Assembly (NCBI GenBank): GCA_003509235.1
Contig: DONH01000125.1
Coordinates: 1 to 6,390 of the forward strand
Direction: 5' to 3'
DNA from: Planctomycetaceae bacterium
Lineage (GTDB): Bacteria > Planctomycetota > Planctomycetia > Pirellulales > UBA1268
DNA length: 6,390 bases
The translations under genes were made by a program, and so were the position numbers. Shown piece after piece: positions 1-6,390 of this stretch (position 1 is the stretch's first letter; every line of letters starts with the position of its first letter). Below the pieces are notes generated by a model, which was not told where the DNA came from, ran no database searches, and saw only the letters and a list, made by a program, of their open reading frames with translations.

Positions 1-1320
1 GATGGAGAAAATAAGCATTATGGTTTCTACCCCAGCAATGGTCAGTTGCGATTGACTCGGTTTGATGGCCCGACAGTATTCACATGGAATGTGATTGAAG
101 ATATTGATGTTCCAGAATACCGTGAAGGTGATTGGAATCATCTTCGGGTTCGTGTTGAAACAGATGGTATCCGTTGCTATGTCAATGATCGTGAAGTTGT
201 TGTGTCTTCTGATCAGAATTTGCGCGGTGGCAGACCCGGGTTTGTTTCATTTCGTGGCACCGAAGCTGCATTTCGTAGATTTTCTTTTGGTGAAGAGGTG
301 CCCCGCCTCCAGCCAGATGATGCAGTTTGGGCGCAGATTAAAAAAACAACAGTGGGATTTCAGGAGATTGATGCAAGCGATACAACTCTGGTGGAGTCGT
401 TAGCAGGGGTCGGATCGACTGCAGTGACTGCGCTTCAACTGAAAGCCGATTCACTGTCACGACAATCTGAGCAGTTGCGTGTGCTGGCTTCACAGGTTCA
501 CCATCATCAAATAATAGAAAAGCTTCTTAACGAAGTAGCCGTTGATGATGAAAAGATAGACATGTTTCGGGCAGCATTACAGATTGCTCGCCTTGATAAT
601 CAGGAAATCGATTGTGAAGCCTCTCTTGCAGATCTACAGAGGTTGTCAGCGTCAATCAAATCAAGGTTGCCAGTCGATGCAAATGATGCTGATCGCCTTG
701 CAATGTTGGATCAGGTTCTCTTCTCAGAACTTGGTTTTCACGGGAGCCGCGGAGATTACTACAATCGATCGAATAGCTATGTAAACGAGGTTCTTGACGA
801 TAGAGAAGGAATACCGATCACGCTAGCAGTTGTTTATATGGAACTTGCTAAACGGCTCGGTGTTGAACTCCATGGTATTGGTTTTCCAGGCCACTTTTTG
901 GTCCGATTTGACGCAACCGATGGTGATTCAGAGTGGATTGATGTTTTTGAGCGAGGGAAGAGACTGACTCGTGAAAATCTTGCTGGGAGACTTTTGAAAC
1001 AAACAGGAGAATCACTCAACGACAGTCATCTTGAAACCTCTACATCAAGTGAAATCTTGTCACGGATGCTCAACAACCTGCTGACAATTGCAATACAGGA
1101 AAAAGATGCCCAATCAATGCTTCGATATCTCGATGCAATGTTGGCCATTAGACCAGATTCTGCTCGAAGCCATTTTTTGCGGATGCTTACGGCTCGCCAA
1201 CTCAATGCAAGTGAGATTGCAAAGCGCGACGCTCGGTGGCTCTTGATCCAACAACCATCTGGTATTGATATGGCAATGGTCAATCGCCTATTGCAAGCAC
1301 TCGAAGCAGATACAGAATAA
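1..1320 (+). CDS. LamG/DUF1080-like domain fused to SirB1-type transglutaminase-like protein (5' partial)
   Basis: The frame is open from base 1, so the gene starts upstream; TTG at 46 is only an internal codon. The 439 visible residues end at TAA 1318-1320. Residues about 1-98 (strands such as WNHLRVRVETDGIRCYVND, then GRPGFVSFRG and a closing FRRFSFGEEV) resemble the end of a concanavalin A-like/DUF1080 (3-keto-disaccharide hydrolase-type) jelly roll. A helical linker follows (about 99-220). Residues about 225-330 match the SirB1/Transglut_core2 pattern: FHGSRGDYYNRSNSYVNEVL (246-265), GIPITLAVVYMELAKRLGV (270-288) and PGHFLVR with the conserved His298. Residues about 350-390 look like one TPR-type helix pair. 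I see no Cys where classical transglutaminases carry the nucleophile, as seems usual for SirB1 proteins, so a catalytic role is doubtful and a binding role likelier. The gene converges on the sulfatase operon and is probably not functionally linked to it. Domain assignment of the C-terminal half is firm, that of the N-terminal half moderate. Confidence 0.85.
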   Translation, partial: DGENKHYGFYPSNGQLRLTRFDGPTVFTWNVIEDIDVPEYREGDWNHLRVRVETDGIRCYVNDREVVVSSDQNLRGGRPGFVSFRGTEAAFRRFSFGEEVPRLQPDDAVWAQIKKTTVGFQEIDASDTTLVESLAGVGSTAVTALQLKADSLSRQSEQLRVLASQVHHHQIIEKLLNEVAVDDEKIDMFRAALQIARLDNQEIDCEASLADLQRLSASIKSRLPVDANDADRLAMLDQVLFSELGFHGSRGDYYNRSNSYVNEVLDDREGIPITLAVVYMELAKRLGVELHGIGFPGHFLVRFDATDGDSEWIDVFERGKRLTRENLAGRLLKQTGESLNDSHLETSTSSEILSRMLNNLLTIAIQEKDAQSMLRYLDAMLAIRPDSARSHFLRMLTARQLNASEIAKRDARWLLIQQPSGIDMAMVNRLLQALEADTE

Positions 1321-1350
1321 ATGTTTTGAGCCATTCCGAGGACGCTGTGA
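1321..1350. other. Convergent gene junction without visible terminator
   Basis: Thirty bases separate the TAA of the SirB1-like gene (+) from the stop of the S1_7-like sulfatase (-). I see no GC-rich stem with a T-run on either strand here or just inside the two gene ends. Transcripts may therefore overlap at their 3' ends or end by a factor-dependent route (inference). Confidence 0.5.
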
Positions 1351-2856
1351 TCAATCTGGAATTGGGTCTGTTCGCTTGATCGTGGTACCTTCCCAGATGG
1401 CGGTATCTGTTGCCTTGTCGTATGTAAGGACTCGTGCGGTACTGTCGGGAACAAGTTCTCGATCGATAGTTGGCAGCCAAAGGCGGTGCTGCTCGATGAC
1501 TGCTGCATGTTTTGGAAGATGTGCAATGTTTTTCCATTCATTTGGATCGGCATGCATATCATAGAGTTCTTCACTGCCATCGGCATAGTGGATGTATCTC
1601 CAGCGTTCACTCCGAATGCCATGGTTCCCCTGGTTATGGCTGGTGATTGCAGGACGAGTGCGAGTGGTTGCGGCATCCTTTAATTGGGGCAAAAGGCTAA
1701 TTCCTTCGAGATCAGAACGAGTTGGAGCCCCTGTCAAATCAATCAGGGTTGGGTAGATGTCCAACAATTCGACTGGCTGGCCACATGTTTGCTGCGGTGT
1801 GATGCCCGGCCCAGCAAAAACCAGAGGCACTTTTGTGCCACGATCCCATAGGGTGTTTTTGCCGGTTATATCTTTTTCACCAAGATGCCATCCATGATCT
1901 CCCCACACAACAATGATGGTGTTGTCCGCGAACTCGCTCTGTTCCACCACAGACACAATACGACCAATTTGTGCATCAACAAAACTTGTACACGCAAGAT
2001 ATGACCGTACAAGATTTCTCCACTCATTGTTTTCACGGACCCACTTTAAACGAGGCTCTGGTAGAGACCAGTGGATGTACCAAGAAAATCTTGGAGTATC
2101 GGCACGATCATCTTTAAGAATTGGTGGCAAGACTGAATCATCATCCGGATAGAGATCAAACCATTTCTGGGTGGCATAACACGGTACGTGCGGGAGAAAA
2201 AAACCTGCAGCCAAAAAAAATGGTCGGTCTTTGGGTGCATTCTGAATTTGTTCGACGGTCCAAGAAGCCACTTGATAGTCACCCTTTTGTGTGTCGTCAT
2301 TGTCTAGCGGCCACACGCCCCAATCCATCAGTGGATGATTTCCCATGGGAGTCTCGGGAATCAGTTTTTTTGGTGGTTTGGTTCCGACACCACCAAAGGA
2401 CCCAGTCACTTCGAACTCAACAGGATCTGGCTTGCTGTTTCCTTGGCTTTTCTTCTTAGGATTCTTACGAAAGCCATGATAAATTTTTCCGGTCGCCGCG
2501 GTGTAATAACCATCGTTCGCAAAGTGTTGGGGAAGCGTGACACGATTAGACCATTCGGGGACTGTTCGAAACCATGGCTTCAGTCCGTATATTCCTGTAG
2601 TGGTTGGTCGCAAGCCAAGCAAAAGACTTGTTCGAGAAGGATTGCACAGTGGCGCCTGACAGTGTGCGTTCGTGAACGTCGTTCCCCGCTTGGCAAGAGC
2701 ATCGAGATGGGGTGTTTTTGCCAGTGGATGGCCACCAAGATGCCCGATCCAATCATTTTGATCATCAATGGCTATGAAAAGTATGTTTGGCTTGTCAGTT
2801 GCATACACAGATGAACTAGTGATAGCCAAGACACTACAAATAAAAATATTTTTCAT
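1351..2856 (-). CDS. Exported type I sulfatase, iduronate-2-sulfatase-like (S1_7-like)
   Basis: This 501-residue protein starts at ATG 2856-2854. It should hydrolyse a sulfate ester on a sugar in the periplasm or outside the cell. Residues 1-19 form a signal peptide ending near VYA, and the mature part begins TDKPNILFIAIDD. Asp31 and Asp32 are the calcium-binding pair. Cys71 in CNPSR (71-75; bases 2632-2646) is the residue converted to formylglycine, and Arg75 follows as required. The sequence after it, TSLLLGLRPTTTGIYGL, is the pattern of iduronate-2-sulfatase relatives. His223 in LPHVP, Asp320-His321 in WGDHGWHLGEK and Lys333 complete the usual metal and sulfate-binding set. The C-terminal ELYDMHADPNEWKN is the standard sulfatase tail. 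Length is normal and no key residue is missing. It is the second gene of an operon, starting 4 bases after the preceding stop; a weak AGAAAG (2868-2873), inside the end of the upstream gene, may serve ribosome binding. The family is certain. The substrate is not: S1_7 members act on several sulfated sugars. Confidence 0.95.
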   Translation of the reverse strand: MKNIFICSVLAITSSSVYATDKPNILFIAIDDQNDWIGHLGGHPLAKTPHLDALAKRGTTFTNAHCQAPLCNPSRTSLLLGLRPTTTGIYGLKPWFRTVPEWSNRVTLPQHFANDGYYTAATGKIYHGFRKNPKKKSQGNSKPDPVEFEVTGSFGGVGTKPPKKLIPETPMGNHPLMDWGVWPLDNDDTQKGDYQVASWTVEQIQNAPKDRPFFLAAGFFLPHVPCYATQKWFDLYPDDDSVLPPILKDDRADTPRFSWYIHWSLPEPRLKWVRENNEWRNLVRSYLACTSFVDAQIGRIVSVVEQSEFADNTIIVVWGDHGWHLGEKDITGKNTLWDRGTKVPLVFAGPGITPQQTCGQPVELLDIYPTLIDLTGAPTRSDLEGISLLPQLKDAATTRTRPAITSHNQGNHGIRSERWRYIHYADGSEELYDMHADPNEWKNIAHLPKHAAVIEQHRLWLPTIDRELVPDSTARVLTYDKATDTAIWEGTTIKRTDPIPD

Positions 2857-2860
2857 AATT

Positions 2861-4549
2861 TTATGGCTTTCTTTTTTGATTTTTCCAACCAGGAGATTTT
2901 TCTTTTAAAGGGCCTGCCATAGGAGGCGTTTCATAGAACTTGCCTTCTCTGATAAGTCTTGGATCACCTGTACGTCGCATCTCATTGAGAAGACTCTTAG
3001 TAAGTTTTTCTTCGACAGCAGCAGACTGTTCTTCACCAGCAATATTGTGCATTTCAGAAGGATCTTGCGTGGTATTAAAGAGTTCGATATGCGGTCGCTT
3101 TCCGTACACCTGCTCAAAGAGTATCTTCCAAGAATCTTTTTTTCGGGATTGAATAAGCCATGCTTTTGTTGGACCGGCATCTTCATCAGGCAGCGTCACC
3201 CGTGTATTGGTTTCAAGTTCCTGTTGGTTGGGCTCTGGTCCCTCATCAAGGTGATACGGGTCCCCAAGTGGCCACCGATCTGGACGAAAGTTCATAATTA
3301 AAACATGATCATGAGTACGGATTGCTCGCTGAGGATAGGGTGTAAAGTCAGCCCGTGCACTTTCAACATGTCTTTCACGACCTGTAAATACATAGTCTCG
3401 TGTTGGGTCGATAAACCCCGATTCTTTAGAGTGAAGAAGTGGCCAGAGTGATCTGCCAGTCATTGATTTTGGTGGCTTGATATGTGCTGCCTCAAGAAAT
3501 GTGGGGGCAAGGTCAATGAGGCTCACCATGTCATCAACAACACGTCCACCGACAACACCCGGCCCGGTTACAGAAAGACAAACGCCGGTACCAAAACTAT
3601 ACAGGTTGCATTTTCCATGAGGAAAACCAGGTGCTCCATGATCTCCACTGATAACTACAAGTGTGTTGTCAGTGAGTTTGGCTTTCTCGAGTTCATCAAG
3701 CAAAACACCAACAGCCGCATCCCAGGCAGCTATTTCACCGAAATAATCTGCAAGGTCTTGTCGTACTTCCGGAACATCAGGCAAAAAAGCAGGCATCTTC
3801 CCTCGAAGAGAATCGGGATCGATTCCCCAAAGATCTTTGCCACTTCCTTTGATCCATTTTCGATGAACATTCGTGGGCCCGAACCAGTAGCAAAAAGGAG
3901 CGTTGTCCTTACAGCTATTGAGCATGTCACGGAAGTTGCCTCTGACTTCGTCGAGAATTGTAATCTTCGCCGCCTCGCGAGGTATTCCCTTACTGATTAG
4001 CTTTGTTACGGTTTGAGAGAATTGATTTATCCGACCGCCGTTTTTGCTAAAGCTTTCATCTTTTGTGAAAGGTGAATTTGCCGGAGTACCGGGACTCCAG
4101 ACCTTATGGGAGTAGCCGACGCAGTATCCTTGCTCTCGAAGGAGCGGTGGAAAACTCGGAATCGAACTGTCATAGACAGCACCTCGTAATATTGATCCAG
4201 TTCCTGTTTGCCAAAAATGTCTACCTGTAAGTAACGCGCTACGACATGGTGTGCACGATGGTGCACTCACATGTGCATTGCGAAAAATTACACCGCGACT
4301 AGCAACTTTGTCGAAATTTGGTGTTTGGACGACGTCGTTGATACCACCAGCTCCATCAATTTTTGAAAGAATCGAGGCATGTCGTCCCCAGTCATCAGCG
4401 AACAGAAATAAAATATTTGGTCGTTCTTCAGTGTTCTTCCCAACAGCCCACCCAGCATTTTCACAACAGGAATTTGTCAGAATGAAAAGTATGAGAAGCC
4501 TTCGAAGTGATTTGAGAACATCGTGCAATCTTCTTTTGGGAGAGACCAT
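2861..4549 (-). CDS. Exported sulfatase, heparan N-sulfatase (sulfamidase)-like (S1_8-like)
   Basis: I place the start at ATG 4549-4547 (562 residues). It gives a proper export signal, with basic KRRLHDVLKSLRR, hydrophobic LLILFILTNS and processing near residue 35. The frame stays open up to a TTG at 4654, but those 35 extra residues look non-coding. Asp52-Asp53 (LFADDW) bind metal. The formylglycine motif is CTPCR (99-103; bases 4241-4255), with Cys in place of the common Ser at the fourth position but Pro101 and Arg103 kept. His229 (NVHR), Asp303-His304 (SGDHG) and Lys313 (HGKCNLY) fill other active-site positions. The stretch GDHGAPGFPHGKCNLYSFGT, and YFGEIAAWDAAVGVLLDELE before it, parallel the human sulfamidase SGSH layout, so an N-sulfoglucosamine or related sulfated sugar substrate is plausible (inference). 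The C-terminus is lysine-rich. It is the first gene of the operon. Two cysteines at 28-29 raise the possibility of a lipoprotein, but the lipobox is poor. Confidence 0.92.
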   Translation of the reverse strand: MVSPKRRLHDVLKSLRRLLILFILTNSCCENAGWAVGKNTEERPNILFLFADDWGRHASILSKIDGAGGINDVVQTPNFDKVASRGVIFRNAHVSAPSCTPCRSALLTGRHFWQTGTGSILRGAVYDSSIPSFPPLLREQGYCVGYSHKVWSPGTPANSPFTKDESFSKNGGRINQFSQTVTKLISKGIPREAAKITILDEVRGNFRDMLNSCKDNAPFCYWFGPTNVHRKWIKGSGKDLWGIDPDSLRGKMPAFLPDVPEVRQDLADYFGEIAAWDAAVGVLLDELEKAKLTDNTLVVISGDHGAPGFPHGKCNLYSFGTGVCLSVTGPGVVGGRVVDDMVSLIDLAPTFLEAAHIKPPKSMTGRSLWPLLHSKESGFIDPTRDYVFTGRERHVESARADFTPYPQRAIRTHDHVLIMNFRPDRWPLGDPYHLDEGPEPNQQELETNTRVTLPDEDAGPTKAWLIQSRKKDSWKILFEQVYGKRPHIELFNTTQDPSEMHNIAGEEQSAAVEEKLTKSLLNEMRRTGDPRLIREGKFYETPPMAGPLKEKSPGWKNQKRKP

Positions 4550-4593
4550 ATCGTGCGTTCCGAAGAAAAAGAAAAAATAGGAAGTGAGCGTCC

Positions 4594-4599
4594 ACCTCC
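4594..4599 (-). promoter_or_regulatory. GGAGGT Shine-Dalgarno-like sequence without an adjacent start codon
   Basis: On the minus strand the leader of the sulfatase operon contains a perfect GGAGGT. No ATG, GTG or TTG follows within 5-12 bases in any useful frame. The chosen ATG is 44 bases downstream and has only a GGAA (about 8 bases away) in front of it. Between the two lies a pyrimidine-rich run (about 4563-4579). It may be chance, a ribosome standby site, or a relic of an older start. Confidence 0.35.
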
Positions 4600-4631
4600 A
4601 ATTTAACTGAATACACAATTGGATGATTTCT

Positions 4632-4661
4632 TTTATAAAGAAGGGGGGTCGCAAATGTACA
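4632..4661 (-). promoter_or_regulatory. Candidate sigma-70-type promoter of the sulfatase operon
   Basis: Read on the minus strand, TGTACA (4661-4656, 4 of 6 matches to TTGACA) is followed after 18 bases by TATAAA (4637-4632, 5 of 6 matches to TATAAT). Transcription would start near 4625 and give a leader of about 75 bases before the ATG at 4549. This also argues against the upstream TTG at 4654, which would lie inside the promoter. It is a motif match only. Confidence 0.35.
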
Positions 4662-4772
4662 AAAATGCCCTTGGTTTTTACTAATCAGGTATTTTTTGTC
4701 TACGAAGTGGGTGTATGACGTGTAACTATCAAAGGTATGGCAACATTGACAGGTAATGTTTTAGGGTGAACA

Positions 4773-4798
4773 GGCCATAATTGCCGTCGCTTAAGGCC
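4773..4798. repeat. Inverted repeat in the divergent spacer (possible operator or leader hairpin)
   Basis: GGCCATAA (4773-4780) and TTAAGGCC (4791-4798) pair at 7 of 8 positions, with one A-A mismatch, around the 10-base centre TTGCCGTCGC. The element ends 30 bases before the cytochrome ATG. As DNA it could be a regulator-binding dyad; as RNA, a small 5' leader hairpin. There is no T-run, so it is not a classical terminator. Confidence 0.4.
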
Positions 4799-4828
4799 GG
4801 TCCCATAGAATCAATCTTTAGTGGAATC

Positions 4829-6390
4829 ATGCACAAAGCCACTCAATTGTCTATCCCGTTCTTGCTTGCATTTTCAGTTTCCCGAGGGGCTGAGCCTGTT
4901 GACTTTACGAAAAATGTTCTACCTGTCCTTCAACGACATTGTTTCGAATGCCATGGCCCGGACGTGCAAGAGGGCGGTCTACGTTTTGATGATCGAGATG
5001 AATTTTTATCCGGTGGTCATTCAGGGCCTGCAGTAGTTTCTGGCAAGCCCAGTGAAAGCGAACTGTTTCGCAGATTGACACTCGATCGGTTGCATGACGA
5101 TGCAATGCCTCCCGTGGGGCCCGGGCTTTCAGACCACGAAGCAATCGTACTTCGTCAATGGATACAACAAGGTGGTGAACTGCCAGACACGATTCCGCAG
5201 CAGAAGCACTGGGCATATGTTGCTCCGGTTCGGCGGTTTCCACCGGCGGTTGACCTACAGGACGCAAAGATTATTGATCCGACCATTGATGGTTGGATCG
5301 TGGCGGCACATACGGATAAAAGCCTCCAGTTTGCTCCAGTTGCGAAAAAAAGTCAGTTGATCCGACGTCTTGCATTTGACGTGACTGGCTTACCGCCAAG
5401 GCCAGAGGTCGTTGCGGCATTTGAGGCAGACGACCGCGATGACGCGTATGAAAGCCTTGTCGATGAGTTTCTCCAAAGTGAAGAATTTGGCGTTCGGTGG
5501 GCACGGATGTGGCTCGATCTTGCCCGCTACGCAGACTCACATGGATTCCAGCGGGATGACCTGCGGAATATGTGGGCGTATCGGGATTGGGTCGTGGATG
5601 CGTTGAACAACGACATGCCTTTCGACCAGTTCACAATTACACAAATTGCTGGTGATCTTTTGCCTGACGCAAATGAAGGAACACGAATTGCTACGGGCTT
5701 CCATCGGTGCGCTCCAACCAACGTAGAAGCAGGAACGGATCCAGAAGAGAGTCGCATCAATCAGGTTTTTGACCGCGTGAATACCACTGGTGCTGTGTGG
5801 TTGGGTGTCACGCTTGAATGTGCGCAATGTCACGATCACAAATATGACCCATTTTCTCAAGAAGAGTACTACCGCTTCGCAGCGTATTTTAATTCCACAG
5901 AAGCAGAAGCAGAACGATCCAATCCAAAGGTGCCATCTTCAATCAAGTTCATTGGCCCATCAATGAACTTAAGCCGCGATCCTTGGGCTGCGGAACGAAA
6001 ATCCATTAGCCAAAGTCTCAGTGATGCTCGGAAAAATGTGGAGAAGATTAAGGGTGAAAACATAGGAAATGAGGTTATTCAAGATGAAAGTGAACAGCCT
6101 ACTACCTGTGGTGGAGAGACGTTCGTCGATCAACAGAATCAGCAGGACGATGCCGATGTGCGTTTGAAGTTAATGGAAAAGAAAGTCAGGCAATTGCAAA
6201 ATAAGCTGGCTTCTATTCCAGAGGCAAAGACACTCGTGATGCAAGAAAGGTTGAATCCGCGTGAAACCTTTGTCTTCAACCGTGGTGACTTTACTGACCC
6301 TTTACGGCAGGTTGATGCGGGTACGCCGGGTGCGCTCGGCGGAACGACCGAAGGTCCCGCGAACCGACTCATGCTTGCCAAGTGGCTTGT
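4829..6390 (+). CDS. Exported planctomycete c-type cytochrome with PSCyt1, DUF1549 and DUF1553 domains (3' partial)
   Basis: The frame is open from ATG 4829 to the last base (520 codons and two bases), so the gene continues beyond the window. Residues 1-21 form a short signal peptide ending about SRGA. Residues about 25-120 are a planctomycete cytochrome c domain (PSCyt1): heme site CFECH (38-42; bases 4940-4954), and DAMPP with Met93 as possible axial ligand. Residues about 150-357 are the PSCyt2/DUF1549 domain (LIRRLAFDVTGLPP, RWARMWLDLARYADS, the PFDQFTITQIAGDLLP stretch) ending in a second heme-type site, CAQCH (331-335; bases 5819-5833). A charged, partly coiled-coil linker follows (about 385-470). 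FNRGDFTDPLRQV and NRLMLAKWLV open the DUF1553/PSD1 domain, most of which is missing. The protein should be exported and carry covalent heme. The family's reaction is unknown, though its genes often sit beside sulfatases. In-frame TTG 4781 is a weaker start, and the ATG has no good ribosome binding site (GGA only 3 bases away). Relatives usually run to roughly 700-1000 residues. Confidence 0.93.
   Translation, partial: MHKATQLSIPFLLAFSVSRGAEPVDFTKNVLPVLQRHCFECHGPDVQEGGLRFDDRDEFLSGGHSGPAVVSGKPSESELFRRLTLDRLHDDAMPPVGPGLSDHEAIVLRQWIQQGGELPDTIPQQKHWAYVAPVRRFPPAVDLQDAKIIDPTIDGWIVAAHTDKSLQFAPVAKKSQLIRRLAFDVTGLPPRPEVVAAFEADDRDDAYESLVDEFLQSEEFGVRWARMWLDLARYADSHGFQRDDLRNMWAYRDWVVDALNNDMPFDQFTITQIAGDLLPDANEGTRIATGFHRCAPTNVEAGTDPEESRINQVFDRVNTTGAVWLGVTLECAQCHDHKYDPFSQEEYYRFAAYFNSTEAEAERSNPKVPSSIKFIGPSMNLSRDPWAAERKSISQSLSDARKNVEKIKGENIGNEVIQDESEQPTTCGGETFVDQQNQQDDADVRLKLMEKKVRQLQNKLASIPEAKTLVMQERLNPRETFVFNRGDFTDPLRQVDAGTPGALGGTTEGPANRLMLAKWL

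Noticed and set aside
1026..1676. Open frame of 216 codons on the minus strand spanning the convergent junction
   Set aside because: It overlaps the 3' ends of two well-supported genes, one in antisense and one in another frame, and its translation has no recognisable domain and an unnatural composition.
2335..2814. 159-codon plus-strand frame antisense to the S1_7-like sulfatase
   Set aside because: It lies wholly opposite conserved sulfatase sequence, including the formylglycine motif, and shows no domain or start signal.
4520..4560. ATCGTGC occurring twice about 30 bases apart near the sulfatase start
   Set aside because: Only 7 bases match, with no extension and no further copies nearby; one copy lies within coding sequence.
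4746..4781. TTGACA (4746-4751) with CATAAT (4776-4781) as a plus-strand promoter for the cytochrome
   Set aside because: The spacer would be 24 bases, far from 16-18, and no acceptable -10 lies at the proper distance, so the perfect -35 match is probably chance.
4821..5036. GTG-initiated 71-codon frame at the start of the cytochrome gene
   Set aside because: It overlaps the signal peptide and first heme site of the cytochrome in another frame. The cytochrome frame has clear family motifs; this one has none.
5898..5912. GAAGCA tandem repeat in the cytochrome gene
   Set aside because: It has only two to three units in frame, encoding Glu-Ala pairs in a variable segment, and is too short to be a meaningful repeat.
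1..6390. CRISPR arrays, tRNA or rRNA genes, insertion sequences, attachment sites, defence or toxin-antitoxin genes
   Set aside because: Coding sequence fills nearly the whole window and the remaining 300 or so bases show no matching structure.

Overview
The window looks like a piece of a planctomycete (or close PVC-group relative) chromosome, probably from an aquatic polysaccharide degrader. The evidence is gene content: two exported type I sulfatases beside a large exported c-type cytochrome of the PSCyt1/PSCyt2(DUF1549)/PSD1(DUF1553) kind, a combination strongly amplified in that phylum. Base composition is moderate by eye, and coding density is high. I cannot assign a genus.

Layout. Positions 1-1320 (+) hold the 3' part of a gene that starts before the window. 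It encodes a concanavalin/LamG-like fold, a linker, a SirB1-type transglutaminase-like domain and a helical TPR-like tail. It converges, with a 30-base gap and no visible hairpin terminator, on a two-gene sulfatase operon on the minus strand. That operon is transcribed from about 4625 towards 1351: first a sulfamidase-like (heparan N-sulfatase/S1_8-like) sulfatase (4549-2861), then, 4 bases later, an iduronate-2-sulfatase-like (S1_7-like) sulfatase (2856-1351). A 279-base divergent intergenic region (4550-4828) separates the operon from the cytochrome gene. It holds a plausible promoter for the operon, a perfect GGAGGT with no start codon behind it, and a compact inverted repeat just upstream of the cytochrome gene. 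From 4829 (+) to the window end runs the cytochrome gene, open at its 3' end.

How the genes may work together (inference). The two sulfatases have export signals and intact or near-intact formylglycine motifs. Together they could strip sulfate from an imported or periplasmic sulfated polysaccharide. Their closest recognisable relatives act on 2-O-sulfated uronic acid and N-sulfated glucosamine, but substrate cannot be fixed from sequence. The cytochrome, divergently transcribed from the same spacer, is of a family often found next to sulfatases in planctomycetes. Its reaction is not established. The sulfatase-maturing enzyme is not in the window.

I found no RNA gene, mobile element, CRISPR array, prophage or defence system, and nothing I would call a new system. 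The most interesting points are the domain fusion of the first gene, the pairing of the two sulfatase types, the CTPCR variant of the sulfatase motif, and the unexplained elements of the divergent spacer.
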